Source of the DNA: Phoronis australis
Lineage: Eukaryota; Phoronida; Phoronidae
Assembly (NCBI GenBank): GCA_002633005.1
Contig: NMRA01001001.1
Span: forward strand, 18,476 to 73,588
Direction of reading: 5' to 3'
DNA length: 55,113 bases
A program made the translations under genes and the position numbers. This document shows, in pieces, positions 31,213 to 41,544 of this stretch (position 1 is its first letter; the number at the start of each line of letters is the position of its first letter). Under the pieces are notes generated by a model. The model saw only the letters and a program-made list of their open reading frames with translations. It ran no database searches and was not told the origin of the DNA.

Positions 31213-33790
31213 GCAGTCTTGTCTTAAATTTGAGGTCCATGCTTGTACAGAGGTAGTTGACAAACATCATTTACAGGGTTTGTTGTCGGAAAAGTCAAAA
31301 CTGCCTGATCACAGTGTATTGTTATTAGAAATTATGCTACACGTTCCAGTGAATATCAGTGACGAAACTGTAGAGGATCACGGTACGGATTACTCTTTTG
31401 ATATGCGATTTAGAAAGCGGTTTAAATTAAATTATATCCCTAGTGAATTCATGGACAATGAGATTTTTAAAAGGGCGATTGGAGAGTTGCTTTTGATATT
31501 AGAAAATGAGTGTCGAAGGCAATATGAAGTCGATGAGATCTATAACTCCCTCTGCGAAATCATAAAAACAGAAATGGAATTGTATTTAAAATGTACTCAA
31601 AGTTGTAATAAAAATCTGAAAAAAAGATTTAAGGCAAACAAGCCCTTTTGGAATGATGAATTAACGCAGCTTTGGAAAAATGTGGCCAAAAAGAAAAAGT
31701 ATTTCTCAAAGAAAAAAATAATAAACGTCGAAGGGAGCGAATGTATGAATACAAGAACTCTAGATATTACTTTGGCAAAAGATTCAGGTTTTTAAAAAGG
31801 CAGTATTTGAAAAATAAATTAACACTTATTGAAGAATCATGTGAAAATGACCCCAATGTTTTTTGGAAGGAACTCAAGAGCTTGGGACCTCAGCTCAAGA
31901 AGAGACATGAAAATACTATTCCCTCAGAAAGATGGGAGGCCAATTTCAGAGATTTGTTTGTGAAAATTCCAATGGCTGAAAGAAACATAGATGATTTGGA
32001 GAAAGCAATGCAATATTCTGAACTTTCGGGTCATGTAAAAGAAGTACTGGAAAAAAGTTTTTCTTTTTTGAAGTCTATTCTGTTATTCGCACATTAAAAT
32101 CACGTAAGGCCACTGGTATAGACGGTATCCCATACGAATTGCTGAGATCTCCAGAGATGGTTAATATTTTAGTCTCGCTCTTTCAGAAGGTCTTTGACAC
32201 TGGATTTACCCCATCATTATGGTATAAAGCGATTATCACCCCTATACCGAAAGGGTCAGATAGAAATTTGAAATTACCGTCCAACTATAGAGGCATAAGT
32301 CTGCTCTCCACTGTGAGCAAAGTGTATTGTAATGTAAGTTTCTGAATTTCGAACACAGACTGAATGAAGAACAAAATGGCTTTCGACAGGGGAGGTCTTG
32401 CCTTGACCACGTGTTTACACTAACGTCTATTGTTGAAATAGAATAGCTTGTAATAAACCAACGTTTGCGATATTCGTGGATATGGAACGGGCTTTTGACA
32501 ATTTAGATAGAAACTTCTTATTGAAAAAATTAATTAATTTAGGAGTGGTTGGATAATTCTATCATTCAGTAAAATCGTTGTATGCGCAGACAGAAGCCTG
32601 TGTACAATTAGGTCTGTCAAGTTATACCAACTGGTTTCCAGTACAAAGAGGGGTCAGGCAGGGAGATCCATTGTCGCCTACATTGTTTTCAATTTTCATA
32701 AATGATTTGAACAGTTGTAGCAAAGGTATCAATTTTGATGGATGTAATTTATCATGTCTGTTGTATACAGATGGCATTCTGGTAATGAAGCCTATTTACA
32801 GGATTTACTGAACGTATTGAGTAATTGATGTGCAAGGTGGCAAATGTCTGTAAATTTTTCCAAGACTGATGTGGTTCATTTTCGCAAGAGGGGACATGTA
32901 AGAACGTGTTTTGAATTCATTTTGTGCGATGGCATTGTGGATTTAAAAGAACGTTATAAGTATTTGGGTGTAACTCTGAATGAGTTTATGGATTTCAGTT
33001 TGACAGCTGAAGTACTGGCAGACTCCGCGTCCAGAGCGTTGGGAGCTCTGGTGAGCAAGTACAAACATATTGGTAACATGGGTTTCAACAGTTACAGTAA
33101 ATGTTTTGAAATGTCCGTAGCTTCAATTCTAGAATATGGATCTGGAATTTGGGGATACTCTCAATACTCCAAATGTAAAATGATCAGAACGAGAGCACTA
33201 CGTATATTTTTAGGGGTCCACAAGTATGCCGCCAATGCAGTACTTTATGGCGACTCGGGTTGGCCAAATTCACACTACAAACAACAGGAAAATATGCTAC
33301 GGCTGTGGAATCGTTTAGTTCTTATGGATGAAAGCAGAATTGCAAAAAAAGTCTTTTTATGGGACCTTAAACATCGGAACTCCTGCAACTGGTCAAATTC
33401 AATATTTAAAATTATGGAGAAGTGCGACTTTTTAGAAAATTTCAGGAACAAACAAGTTGTGTCTCTCGAAAACTTCAGAACATTCAGGTTCCAGTTAGAA
33501 GAGTTAAATTGGTTAAAAATAATCACTGAGAAACCAAAACTGTACTTATATAGATCTATTAAGAATGACTATTGTGTAGAAGAGTATTTACGTCTGCCGG
33601 TGTCTCAGAGCTCCGTCATAGCTCGATTGAGAGCAGGTATTCTACCATTAGAGGTTGAGGTGGGGCGGTACTTCGGCATTCCTGTGAATGAACGGATTTG
33701 TCGTGTTTGTAAAAAAAGGAATTGAAGATGAAGTTCATTTCATTTTTGATTGTGAAAAATATACTCACATCCTACCTCAAATATTCCAAA
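31213..33790 (+). pseudogene. Nested LINE ORF2: endonuclease end, reverse transcriptase, C-terminus
   Basis: After the gap the frame shows SKLPDHSVLLLEI (end of the endonuclease), then the connector region. RT motifs follow: [90 protein letters not shown], and LLYTDGILV where YADD is expected. Both A-to-T and D-to-G changes have therefore hit the catalytic box. The C-terminal part (ALRIFLGVHKYAANAVLYGD) is typical of Jockey-like ORF2 and ends in CRVCKKR plus H..FDC, a zinc knuckle, near 33765. Frame breaks occur near 31790, 32095, 32350, 32450, 32555, 32800 and 33725. Confidence 0.85.
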
Positions 33791-34025
33791 ATAACTTGAA
33801 AGGTCTAGCGAAATTCATTCAAGTCGCTTTGCAGGTTAGACGTAATTGTTTGTTTATAAACTAGTCTGAAGTGGTCATATTTGAGCTTGTGCAATTTGTT
33901 ATGTAATGATTTAATTATTATTAGGTGACTGAGTAAGCCCATTGAGGCTGGGGGTGTGGTGAATAATCTGTCTTTGATATTGTATTTACTGGTACCCTTA
34001 TGTCACTATAATGAATGAATAAATA

Positions 34026-34032
34026 ATACAAT
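34026..34032. repeat. 7-bp target-site duplication, right copy
   Basis: ATACAAT, same as 29153-29159. The host ORF1 continues directly with GCTCGTTCA, as expected from copy A (YNARS). Confidence 0.8.
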
Positions 34033-34269
34033 GCTCGTTCAAATTTCTTTCGTCAACGTAAGTCCTTGAAATATGTTGATGCTGGCGTTTATGTCAACGA
34101 GAGTCTTACCAAGCGAAGGGCAAAACTACTCAAAGGGTTAAGGGATCTTGGTGCGAGGGGAAGAGTGAAAGGCTACTGGACCTACGATGGGAAAATATAT
34201 CTGAAAGACTGGTCGGATAAGGCACATCAAGTTATAGATATGGATTTTATCCAAGACATTCATTAGTGG
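34026..34269 (+). pseudogene. Tx1-like ORF1 protein, C-terminal part (copy B)
   Basis: It continues the interrupted ORF1: NARSNFFRQRKSLKYVDAG, YVNESLTKRRAKLLKGLRDL, GYWTYDGKIYLKDW, and a stop after DFIQDIH (34267-34269). It aligns well with copy A (FVNENLTKRRAQLFKACRDL, WTFDGRVYYKEW). The short spacer after the stop is part of the duplicated block that reappears at 36101. Confidence 0.8.
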
Positions 34270-34292
34270 AGATTCCTGTGTGGCACATTGGC
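34231..34292 (+). repeat. About 60-bp direct repeat flanking the HERO-like fragment, left copy
   Basis: This stretch (ORF1 end and start of the spacer) recurs at about 36101-36163 with roughly one mismatch in eight bases. GTGGCACATTGG here matches GTGGCACACTGG there. Confidence 0.75.
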
Positions 34293-36100
34293 TAATGGAT
34301 TCATTGACACCAGCATTCAGAAGGCTAGTATGCCAGGGTTTCCTGGGTGTCTGGAACATGTTGCTATGATCTGGGGAAAGAATAGGGAAGCGAAGAGAGA
34401 TAAGAATGAGCAACATGTGATCTGGTTAGATCTTGCCAATGCTTATGGATCTGTTCCACACAGCATTTTGAGACTGGCAATGGAGTTTTTCATATGCCAG
34501 AGGTTGCAGAGTTGCTTAATGTTGTATTTTGATCAGTTCAAGCTGCGTTTCACTATGGCGAAGTATACAACAAAGTATGTGAGTCTGGAGGAAGGAATTG
34601 CAATAGGATGTGCCATTTAACCAATCCTATTTGTAATTGTAATGGAGATGATCATTAGAGGTCTCAATGAAAAGCAGAGGAACTTCCAGGAGCAGGTGAG
34701 ACTCGGGGCGTTTATGGATGATCTAACAATCTGTTGCAAGGAGAGTTCTACAAAAACTTACTGAGCTTATTGGCTGGAGCAGAATGGCTTTCAAACCCAA
34801 GAAGAGCAGGGTGTTGTCTCTCAGAAAGGGTGCTGTTGTGAACGTCGTTGACTTTGACATTGCAGGAGAAAGAATTCCAACTGTGGGTGAGCAAGGAGTA
34901 AATAGCCTAGGAAGGTGGTATAGTTTCCCACTAACAGATTGTCATCGGGGAGTGGAATTACAGCGACAGGCAGAGGGTGGTTTGCTAAGTATCCACAAAT
35001 CTGGCTTGCCAGGAAATTTTAAGGTGTGGTGTATGCACTTTGGTTTGCTACCAAGACTCATGTGGCCAATGACCATCTATGAGAAAACTCTGTCTAGAGT
35101 TGAGATGATTGAGCGTAAGATCAGCAAAATGGAGAGAAAGTGGCTTGGTTTATCCAGGATTCTCTCATCAGTAGCACTGTAAAGTAAGCACAGTAAGTTG
35201 CGTTTACCAATTACGTCTGTTATAGAGGTTGCAAAGGTCAGGCTGCAATCTAAGTTATGTGAATCGAAGGACAACACCATAAGAGTCAAACCACCAAAGC
35301 TAAATACTGGTAGGAAGTGGAAATTGAGTGAAACAACGACTACTGCAATTGAGACGGCTCATCAGAAGGAACTTGTTGATGTGGTGAGAGATGGTAGAAG
35401 AGGTATTGGTGGGACCCAGAGGGAACATTTTTAGTATGAGGCAAGGGGGTCAGAAAGAAGGAAACTGCGTGAGCCAGAAGTCCGGAAATGGAGGAGGAGC
35501 GTCGGTTGGAAGCAAGTACGAACAGTGTCAAGAGACCAACTACTGTCAATAGGCATTGGACGGTTAGAATAGACAAGACACTTCCAGAGGGATTGCTCCT
35601 GTCTGGTTTGCTTCCCGATGTAGTGTTGCTCGATGAAGTGAGAAAACATCGTGTTCTTGGTGAACTAACAGTTGCATGGGGAGAGGGTTTCTGTGAAGTC
35701 TATTAACGTAAACTGTTACGGTATGCAGATCTTGCAACGGAAATCCAGAGGAAAGTTTACAGCTGTGAACTGATTCCATTTGAGGTGGGATGTCGAGGTT
35801 TTTCGTCTTCACGTTTATGGAGGTTTCTGAAGGTTGCTGGTGTGAATCATTCCAGGCAGGTGGTCAGGGTGTGTGGACAGAAAGCTGTGGAGGGCAGCAC
35901 ATGGATTATGCGGAAGTTCATGTCCGATAGTTATTAGAATGGCGTTAGGACTTGATGGCCAACTGCAACGCAACTACAGACCAGCTATTGCGGGCCCACC
36001 GTGTGGAGAGATTCTGAACTTAATGGGCCGAAATCTTGAGGAAGCACGGCGCTCAGCTGATGATTGCAGTTGGCCGTGGAGCACAACCATCTATCTTTGT
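34290..36100 (+). mobile_element. HERO/R2-like non-LTR retrotransposon fragment
   Basis: The RT begins mid-domain with GFIDTSIQKASMPGFPGCLE, then EQHVIWLDLANAYGSVPHSI (first catalytic aspartate) and SLEEGIAIGC. After a stop near 34620 the read goes on with RGLNEKQRNFQEQ and LGAFMDDLTI (FMDD box, about 34715). Next come MAFKPKKSRVLSLRKGA, SLGRWYSFPLTD, KSGLPGNFKVWCMHFGLLPR and KWLGLSRILSSVALXSKHSK. These strings are typical of an RT group common in fish and marine invertebrates that I associate with HERO elements, which carry a restriction-like endonuclease. The tail (35200-36100) is decayed and no endonuclease motif could be fixed. Family assignment is from recollection of the motif style. 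Confidence 0.65.
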
Positions 36101-36163
36101 GTATATAATTGTGGACTTTATCCAAAACATTCATCAGTGGAGATTTCTGTGTGGCACACTGGA
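36101..36163 (+). repeat. About 60-bp direct repeat flanking the HERO-like fragment, right copy
   Basis: Right copy of the duplicated ORF1-end/spacer block. The Tx1-like copy B sequence resumes after it. Confidence 0.75.
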
Positions 36164-36337
36164 ACTGTCTTTTTGTAATTTATTTGAGTTGGTTGGAAAT
36201 ACCTTGTGCCATTATGAACTGGAAGGAGACTACAGTTCACTGGTCAGTTTATTTGTCCATGTTCTCCTCTATTTTGTTTATTCATTATTTTTTGATTTAT
36301 GCTTTGATTGTGAGTGTGTGCGTGCGTGCGTGCGTGC

Positions 36338-36384
<47 letters not shown>

Positions 36385-36479
36385 TATACCCGGCCCTACC
36401 TGCCTACCCTGTAAGTTTTTGTAATACTTCTATTGTAAAAGTAGTTTCTATTTCCTTCTATGATTGGAATTAATATATT
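36164..36479 (+). other. ORF1-ORF2 spacer of Tx1-like copy B
   Basis: The last part (from about 36381, AATGTATACCCGG, CTATTGTAAAAGTAGTTTCT, ATGATTGGAATTAATAT) matches the spacer just before ORF2 in copy A. It contains a GT-type microsatellite. Confidence 0.75.
36315..36380. repeat. Microsatellite (GTGC)n(GT)n
   Basis: Five CGTG units followed by about 19 GT units. Copy A has only a short GTGTGTGTG at the same spacer position, so the run expanded after the two copies separated. Confidence 0.95.
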
Positions 36480-36780
36480 TTCAGATAATTGCTAGGGTTT
36501 AGGAACCCCAGAAAAAAGAAGAGATGCCTTTAATTATACAAGAAGTAAAGCATTTAATATATATTATCTACAAGACACTCACTTTGCTTGTGATTTGGAG
36601 CCGTACATTGAATCTCAGTGGGGTTACACATGTTATTTCAGCACTTACAAGAGCAATTCAAGAGGAGTAGATATAATATTTAACAATAAGTTTGAGTTTA
36701 CTGTTGAACATGTGAGAAAGGATCCTACGGGAAATTACGTTGTTATAGAACTAATTATGGAGGGAGAGAGGATCATTTTT
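36480..36780 (+). pseudogene. Tx1-like ORF2, endonuclease N-terminal part (copy B)
   Basis: It reads parallel to copy A: LGTPEKRRDAFNYTRSKAFN, LQDTHFACDLEPYIESQWGY, then RGVDIIFNNKFEFTVEHV and GNYVVIELIMEGERI. At the place where copy A has a stop, copy B has serine and reads through (KSNSRGV). A stop lies near the start (GF after the aligned LARGL). The segment is cut by the repeat element at about 36781. Confidence 0.8.
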
Positions 36781-38385
36781 ATGCGCCCACATATTTATAT
36801 GTGGTCGCATACTGCCTTCATCTCTGTCTGGACTTCCGGGCGTCCGGGCTTCCGTCGTCCGGTGTCCGACGTCCGCAGCTGTATCTCCTAAACCCCTCAC
36901 AGGATCTTAATGAGATTTGTCAGATATGTTTCTATGAAGCTGACGACAGACGACGACAAATTTGGGACTTCTGCAAATACAGGTGTGCCCCTTAGTGGCA
37001 ATTTTAGTTTTTAACGCTTACCTCAGTCCCTTCGGAAGTCCTCACCGGATTTTCATAAAATTTGATCTTAGCGAGATGAAGCTATCCTCCTACTTTCGGT
37101 TGGATTCAAGGCGTTTTGCGCCACCTAGTGGCCATATTTACTGTTTTTGAGCCTGCTTTTTTGCGTCCGATGTTCTATCAACCAAACCGCCATAGGGATG
37201 ATTTTGAAAATTGGAAGATATGTTTTTACTGTAAAGAGGGCGGCTGACGATGATTTTCCGACGACTTTGACTACTGTGGCGTCTCCTATTGGCAGGTTTG
37301 TTTGTTTTTGCGCCCATGGCTGTATCTCTTAAACCCCTCACAGGTGAGATTTGGCAGATGTGCTGTTATGACGCTGACTACAGATGGCGACGAATTTTGG
37401 ACCTCTCTGAATATCGGTGTGCCCCCTAGTGGCAATGTTTTACGCTTACCTCTGTATCTTTGGAGATTCTCGACGGAGTTTTATAAAATTTGGCAGTTAG
37501 GCATCTACTAGTGCGATGATGCCACCCTCTCGTTTTCGGACTGATTCGAGTTACTTTGCGCCACCTAGTGGCCATTTTTACTGTTTTCGAGTCTGTTTTC
37601 GGCGTCCGCCGTTCTATAAACCAAACTCCTCTACGGATGATTTTGAAAATTAATGTATATGTTCTTACTGTGAAGAGGGCGGCTGACGATGATTTTTCGA
37701 TGAGTTCGACTACTATGGCGCTTCCTAGTGGCAGATTTGTTGGTTTTTACGCCCATTACTGTATCTCCTAAATGCTCTACCAGATTTTTTTAAATTTTGT
37801 TGGTGTATTTATATGAAGTTGAAAGCAGAGTACGACAACTTTCGAACGGATTGGATTATCGGTGTGCCCCCTTGTGGCATTTTTTGTTTTTTCGTTTACC
37901 TCTGTATTGTCAAAGGTTCTCAACGGATTTTCAAATTTAGCAAATAAGCATCTATTAGTGAGGTGACACTCTCCTCTGGTTTTCGGTTGAATTCGAGGTA
38001 TTTTGCGCCACCTAGTGGCCATTTTTACTATTTTTGAGTCTGTTTTTCGGTATCTGCCCCTCTGTTAACCAAACCACTCTAAGTATGATTGTGTTGAAGT
38101 TGACAACGGACGACGACGACGTTTAGACGTATCTGACGAACGCTATGCCCCCTAGTGGAAATTCATTTTTGCGTTTTCCTCTGTTTCTTTGAAGTTCCTT
38201 TACGGATTTTTATGAAATTCAATAAATAGTGTTCTATTAAAAATGATGGCATGTTTCATTTTCAGATGGATTCGACGTATTTTGCGCCATCTAGTGGCCA
38301 TTTTTATGATACAAATAAACACCACTAGAAGCACACCGTTTGCGGTGCATTCGTGGGCGCATTTCAACGCTCTGCGTTGCTCTTG
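36781..38385 (+). mobile_element. Repeat element with internal 440-base units and CTCF-core-like motifs
   Basis: Inserted in the endonuclease frame of copy B: sequence before 36781 and after about 38386 is contiguous in copy A. The left end is a hairpin (36781-36810; ATGCG, CCACATAT and complements). The right end region holds GTGGGCGCAT, the inverted form of the first ten bases, then AACGC..GCGTT and CTCTTGTTA. Inside are about three and a half tandem units of 435-447 bases. No open reading frame is convincing, so it is non-autonomous. A second copy lies at 54411-55113. Confidence 0.8.
36984..38301 (-). promoter_or_regulatory. Array of CTCF-core-like motifs
   Basis: Read on the minus strand. 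Type 1 sites (about 37117-37136, 37557-37576, 38004-38023, 38282-38301) read TGGCCACTAGGTGGCGC or close variants. Type 2 sites (about 36984-37001, 37419-37435, 37863-37880, 38145-38160) read TTGCCACTAGGGGGCAC or variants. A weaker third type lies near 37277 and 37715. Both main types fit the published vertebrate CTCF core CCACNAGGKGGC. All point the same way; type 1 follows type 2 by 133-141 bases, with a repeat period near 440 (the last pair is closer). Binding is an inference. Confidence 0.55.
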
Positions 38386-41357
38386 TTATAAATTTGTACG
38401 GTCCAAATACTTATAACCCGAACTTTTATAGTAATATATTTTCAATAGTTGAAGAAATTCATGTCGATAAGTTTATTTTATGTGGAGATTTTAATTTTGT
38501 TCTGAGCCAAGACCTGGATACTTGCAATTATAGATCATGTAATAATGCAAACGCTACAAAATTTCTTAAGGGAATAATTAATAGGTTTATGTTTGTGATC
38601 AATTTCGAGAATTTTTTCCTTCAAAGAGAAGATTCACTTGGCGAAGAAAAAATCAAATTAAGCAGGCTAGGCTTGACTTTTTTATGGTTTCCAAAACCTT
38701 GATGTCTAAAACATTTCTATAACTCGAAGTTACATATCAGATCATTCTGGGGTCTTGCTAAGACTAAAATTTAGAGAGGTAAAGGACTCTGGAAATTTAA
38801 CAATTCACTTTTAAATGACGAGGAATATGTAGACATCGTTCAAGATACAATAACTGATGTTAAAAAAGCAATATGCCGTTCTTGTATACCATTTAGACAA
38901 AATTCAAAATATTTCGAACTGTGTGATTCAGTTTGCTATAAACGATCAACTATTTTTGAATTTGCTCTTAATGGAAAGAAAAAATACTATTTTTTACTCG
39001 ATTAAAAATAGATAGTCAAGAGAATAAATTAGAGATAGAAATAGAGAATTTAGAACAATGTGTTGATGATAGAACTTTTGAAGATTTAGAAAGGAAAAAG
39101 AGGGCTCTTCTAGAGATAAGGTCAGAGAAATTAAAAGTGTATTACGTCAGATGCAGGACAAAATGGATAGAGGAGGGGGAACGCCCAACAAAATATTTTT
39201 GTAGCTTAGAGTCGAGGCATTTTTATAACAAACTTATGTATGAAATAGAACTGGAAAATGTAGAAATAATTACAAATCAAGAAAAGATACTAGACGTGGC
39301 CGCAAATTTTTACGAAAGACTTTATTCTGATAACAGTTTTCCTGAAAAAAGTAAAATAGAGAATCTTATTGTTTCAAATAGGCTTCCCGATAATTTTACC
39401 ATGGAGCTTGAGAACATATAACACATGAAGAGCTCTGGTCTGAATTGAACAATACCAGAATTGAAAAAAGTCCCGGGTTAGATGACTTCATAAATGAATT
39501 TTTCAAGTTTTTTTGGAAAGATTTAGACTATTTTGTTTTAAGACACATAAATGAAAGCTATGAAAAAATTGAAGTGTCAAGCACGCAAAAAACGGGGTCG
39601 TAACTGTAATTCCAAAGCTCGATAAAAAACTAAAAGACCAGTAACTTTGCTCAACAGTGTTTACAAGTTAGCATCCGGATGTATTGGCAGACAAATAAAA
39701 AGGTACTTGAATATATAATTTCCCCGGATCAGACGGGATTTATAAAAAGGAGATGTATGGGTGAAAACATAATATTGAAAAAGCTTTTGATGGCTAATCA
39801 TGGTACTTCATAAATGTTTTGGATATTTTTTAATGTCAAGGCCTCAATTAAGCGTTGGATTTAAACCTTTTATAATTTTCCGGGTGTCATACATTTTTTA
39901 AAATAGTTTCCTGTCCAGAAGTTTTACTCTGCACAGGGGCTGTAGACAAGGTGATCCTCTTTCTCCATATGTTTTCATTTTATGTCCTGAAATACTAGCT
40001 ATGATGATGAAATAAGATAGGGAAATTAAAGACATTCAAATAGGAAATGATGAATTTTACTCACTCAGTACGCTGATGACACAACTTCTTTTTAGATGGT
40101 TCTCTGCTTAGTTTGGAAGCTACTACAGAAGTTTTGAGTAAATATGCAGAAATGTCTGGTTTGAGAGTAAATTATTCCAAAACAAATGTTATTTGGATGG
40201 GCAGTAAAAAAATTCTTAAGATGTTTTAAATCATGCAAGATGGAAGTTGGAATGGGGTATACCGGAATTTTAGATGCTAGGTATCAAGTTCAGTGTTAAC
40301 CTAGAAAAAATGATTGACATCAACTACAATGACAGGATTGATGAAATCAATAATCTTATCAAGTTTTGGTCTAGAAGAAATATCTCCTTTTTTGGAAAAG
40401 TTATGGTGGTAAAAACCTTGATGGTGCTAAAAATTATTCACATAATGACAACCATGCCTACTCCATGAGACATTATTATGAATGAATTGAACGCAAGCAT
40501 TTTTAAGTTTATTTGGAATAACAAAGTTGAGAGAGTGAAGAGAGATGTATTAATTAAAACTGATGAGGAAGGGAGGGTTAAAATGTTGAATATAATTCTT
40601 TTAACAAGGCTATAACAATTTTATGGATTAAAAGATTACTTACATCGGAATCAAAATGGGCGAAATTGTTTGAACTTGAGACAGGGATTGCAAAGTCAAA
40701 TATTATAAATTTTGGAAAGGATTTTATTACATACCATACCGAAATAATCAATTCTCTTTGGAACGAAGTTCTAAGTAACTGGTCTTATTTCAACAGCCCC
40801 ATAAAGATGCGAATGATTTACTCTCAAAAAGTTTATGGCATAATGATGAAATGCTAGTAGACAGAAATTCTATCTTCTTTAGCAAGTATGCTAGTGGCGG
40901 TGTTCTTTTTATTAATGACCTGCTTGATGAAAATATCAGGTTTTACTCATTTACTGAATTTAAAAAGATCTCGAGCATATCTACCCAGTTTTTGGAATAT
41001 TGTTCTCTGATTGAGTCTATTAGGTCATTTCTGAGGAAAACACCATTACAAATGCAGTTAATTGAGATATATGGACCAATAATACCTTTTAATATCCGTA
41101 TATTTTAAACTGCACGTCAAAATGTAAAATGGTACATGGAATTGTTTGCCAGAACAAAATTTTGCCTATTGCCCAAAAAGATTTCAAGAAGAAGGTTATA
41201 ACTTTCGAAGTGATGACTGGAAAAATTATATTCATTGTCTTTTAAAACAACTTATGATTTCAAGCTATGTACACTGCAGTTTAAACTACTACATAGAATA
41301 CTTGTAACGAACTCTTTTTGTAAAAAAATTAACTTGGTGGACTCTGATGTATGTACT
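38386..41357 (+). pseudogene. Tx1-like ORF2, rest of endonuclease, RT and start of zinc knuckle (copy B)
   Basis: It continues from NLYGPNTYNPNFYSNIFSIV through CGDFNFVLSQDLDTCNYRSC, an RSDHSGV endonuclease end near 38740, and KWIEEGERPTKYFCSLESRH. The RT shows [12 protein letters not shown] near 39940 and QYADDTT at about 40070-40090 with intact catalytic residues. Then SGLRVNYSKTNVIW and FSVNLEKMIDINYNDRIDEI follow, and FRKTPLQMQLIEIYGPIIPF-like sequence near 41040. It stops inside the zinc knuckle (VDSDVCT) at 41357. At least ten stops or frameshifts are present, more than in copy A. Confidence 0.85.
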
Positions 41358-41544
41358 TAACTGATTTTATTCAACAATTTACTGATCACATTGTCTGTTC
41401 ATCATCATTACAAACTCCTCCAGATAGCAGCCCAGTAAGTTACTTGCAAGACTAGCCACAAGTTAGCAGAACCTTACAGTGTAATAACTTAAGTGACAGA
41501 AAGGCCTCTACACAACTTATACCCTTGCCATTTGCGATACACGC
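41358..41544. other. Junction between two LINEs
   Basis: About 190 bases I cannot assign. Either a deletion join or a short piece of a further element. Confidence 0.4.

Larger units (their letters stand above)
29160..34025 (+). mobile_element. Nested LINE (CR1/Jockey superfamily), apparently full length
   Basis: It lies between two copies of ATACAAT (29153-29159 and 34026-34032) inside ORF1 of Tx1-like copy B. Removing the element and one copy restores the host ORF1 reading. It has a short 5' leader, ORF1 at 29220, ORF2 to about 33790, a 3' untranslated region and a tail of ATGAATGAATAAATAA, in the style of LINEs with short-repeat tails. The assembly gap 30304-31212 falls in its ORF1-ORF2 region and hides most of the endonuclease. 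Confidence 0.88.
28570..41357 (+). mobile_element. Tx1/L1-like non-LTR retrotransposon, copy B, split by three insertions
   Basis: Pieces of one element lie in order on the + strand: ORF1 5' part (28570-29159), ORF1 3' part (34026-34269), spacer (36101-36479), endonuclease start (36480-36780) and the rest of ORF2 (38386-41357). The sequence between the pieces belongs to three other elements. Each join restores the reading of copy A, and two joins have flanking duplications. The element ends abruptly at 41357 inside the zinc knuckle. Its ORF2 is clearly related to copy A, while ORF1 and the spacer start are more diverged. Confidence 0.85.

Noticed and set aside
30256-31270. Four open frames of more than 300 codons across the gap
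   Set aside because: They consist almost wholly of unknown residues from the run of N.
36036-36473. + strand frame of 145 codons containing a run of C-V and R-A residues
   Set aside because: It is a read-through of the HERO-like tail, the duplicated block and the GT microsatellite.
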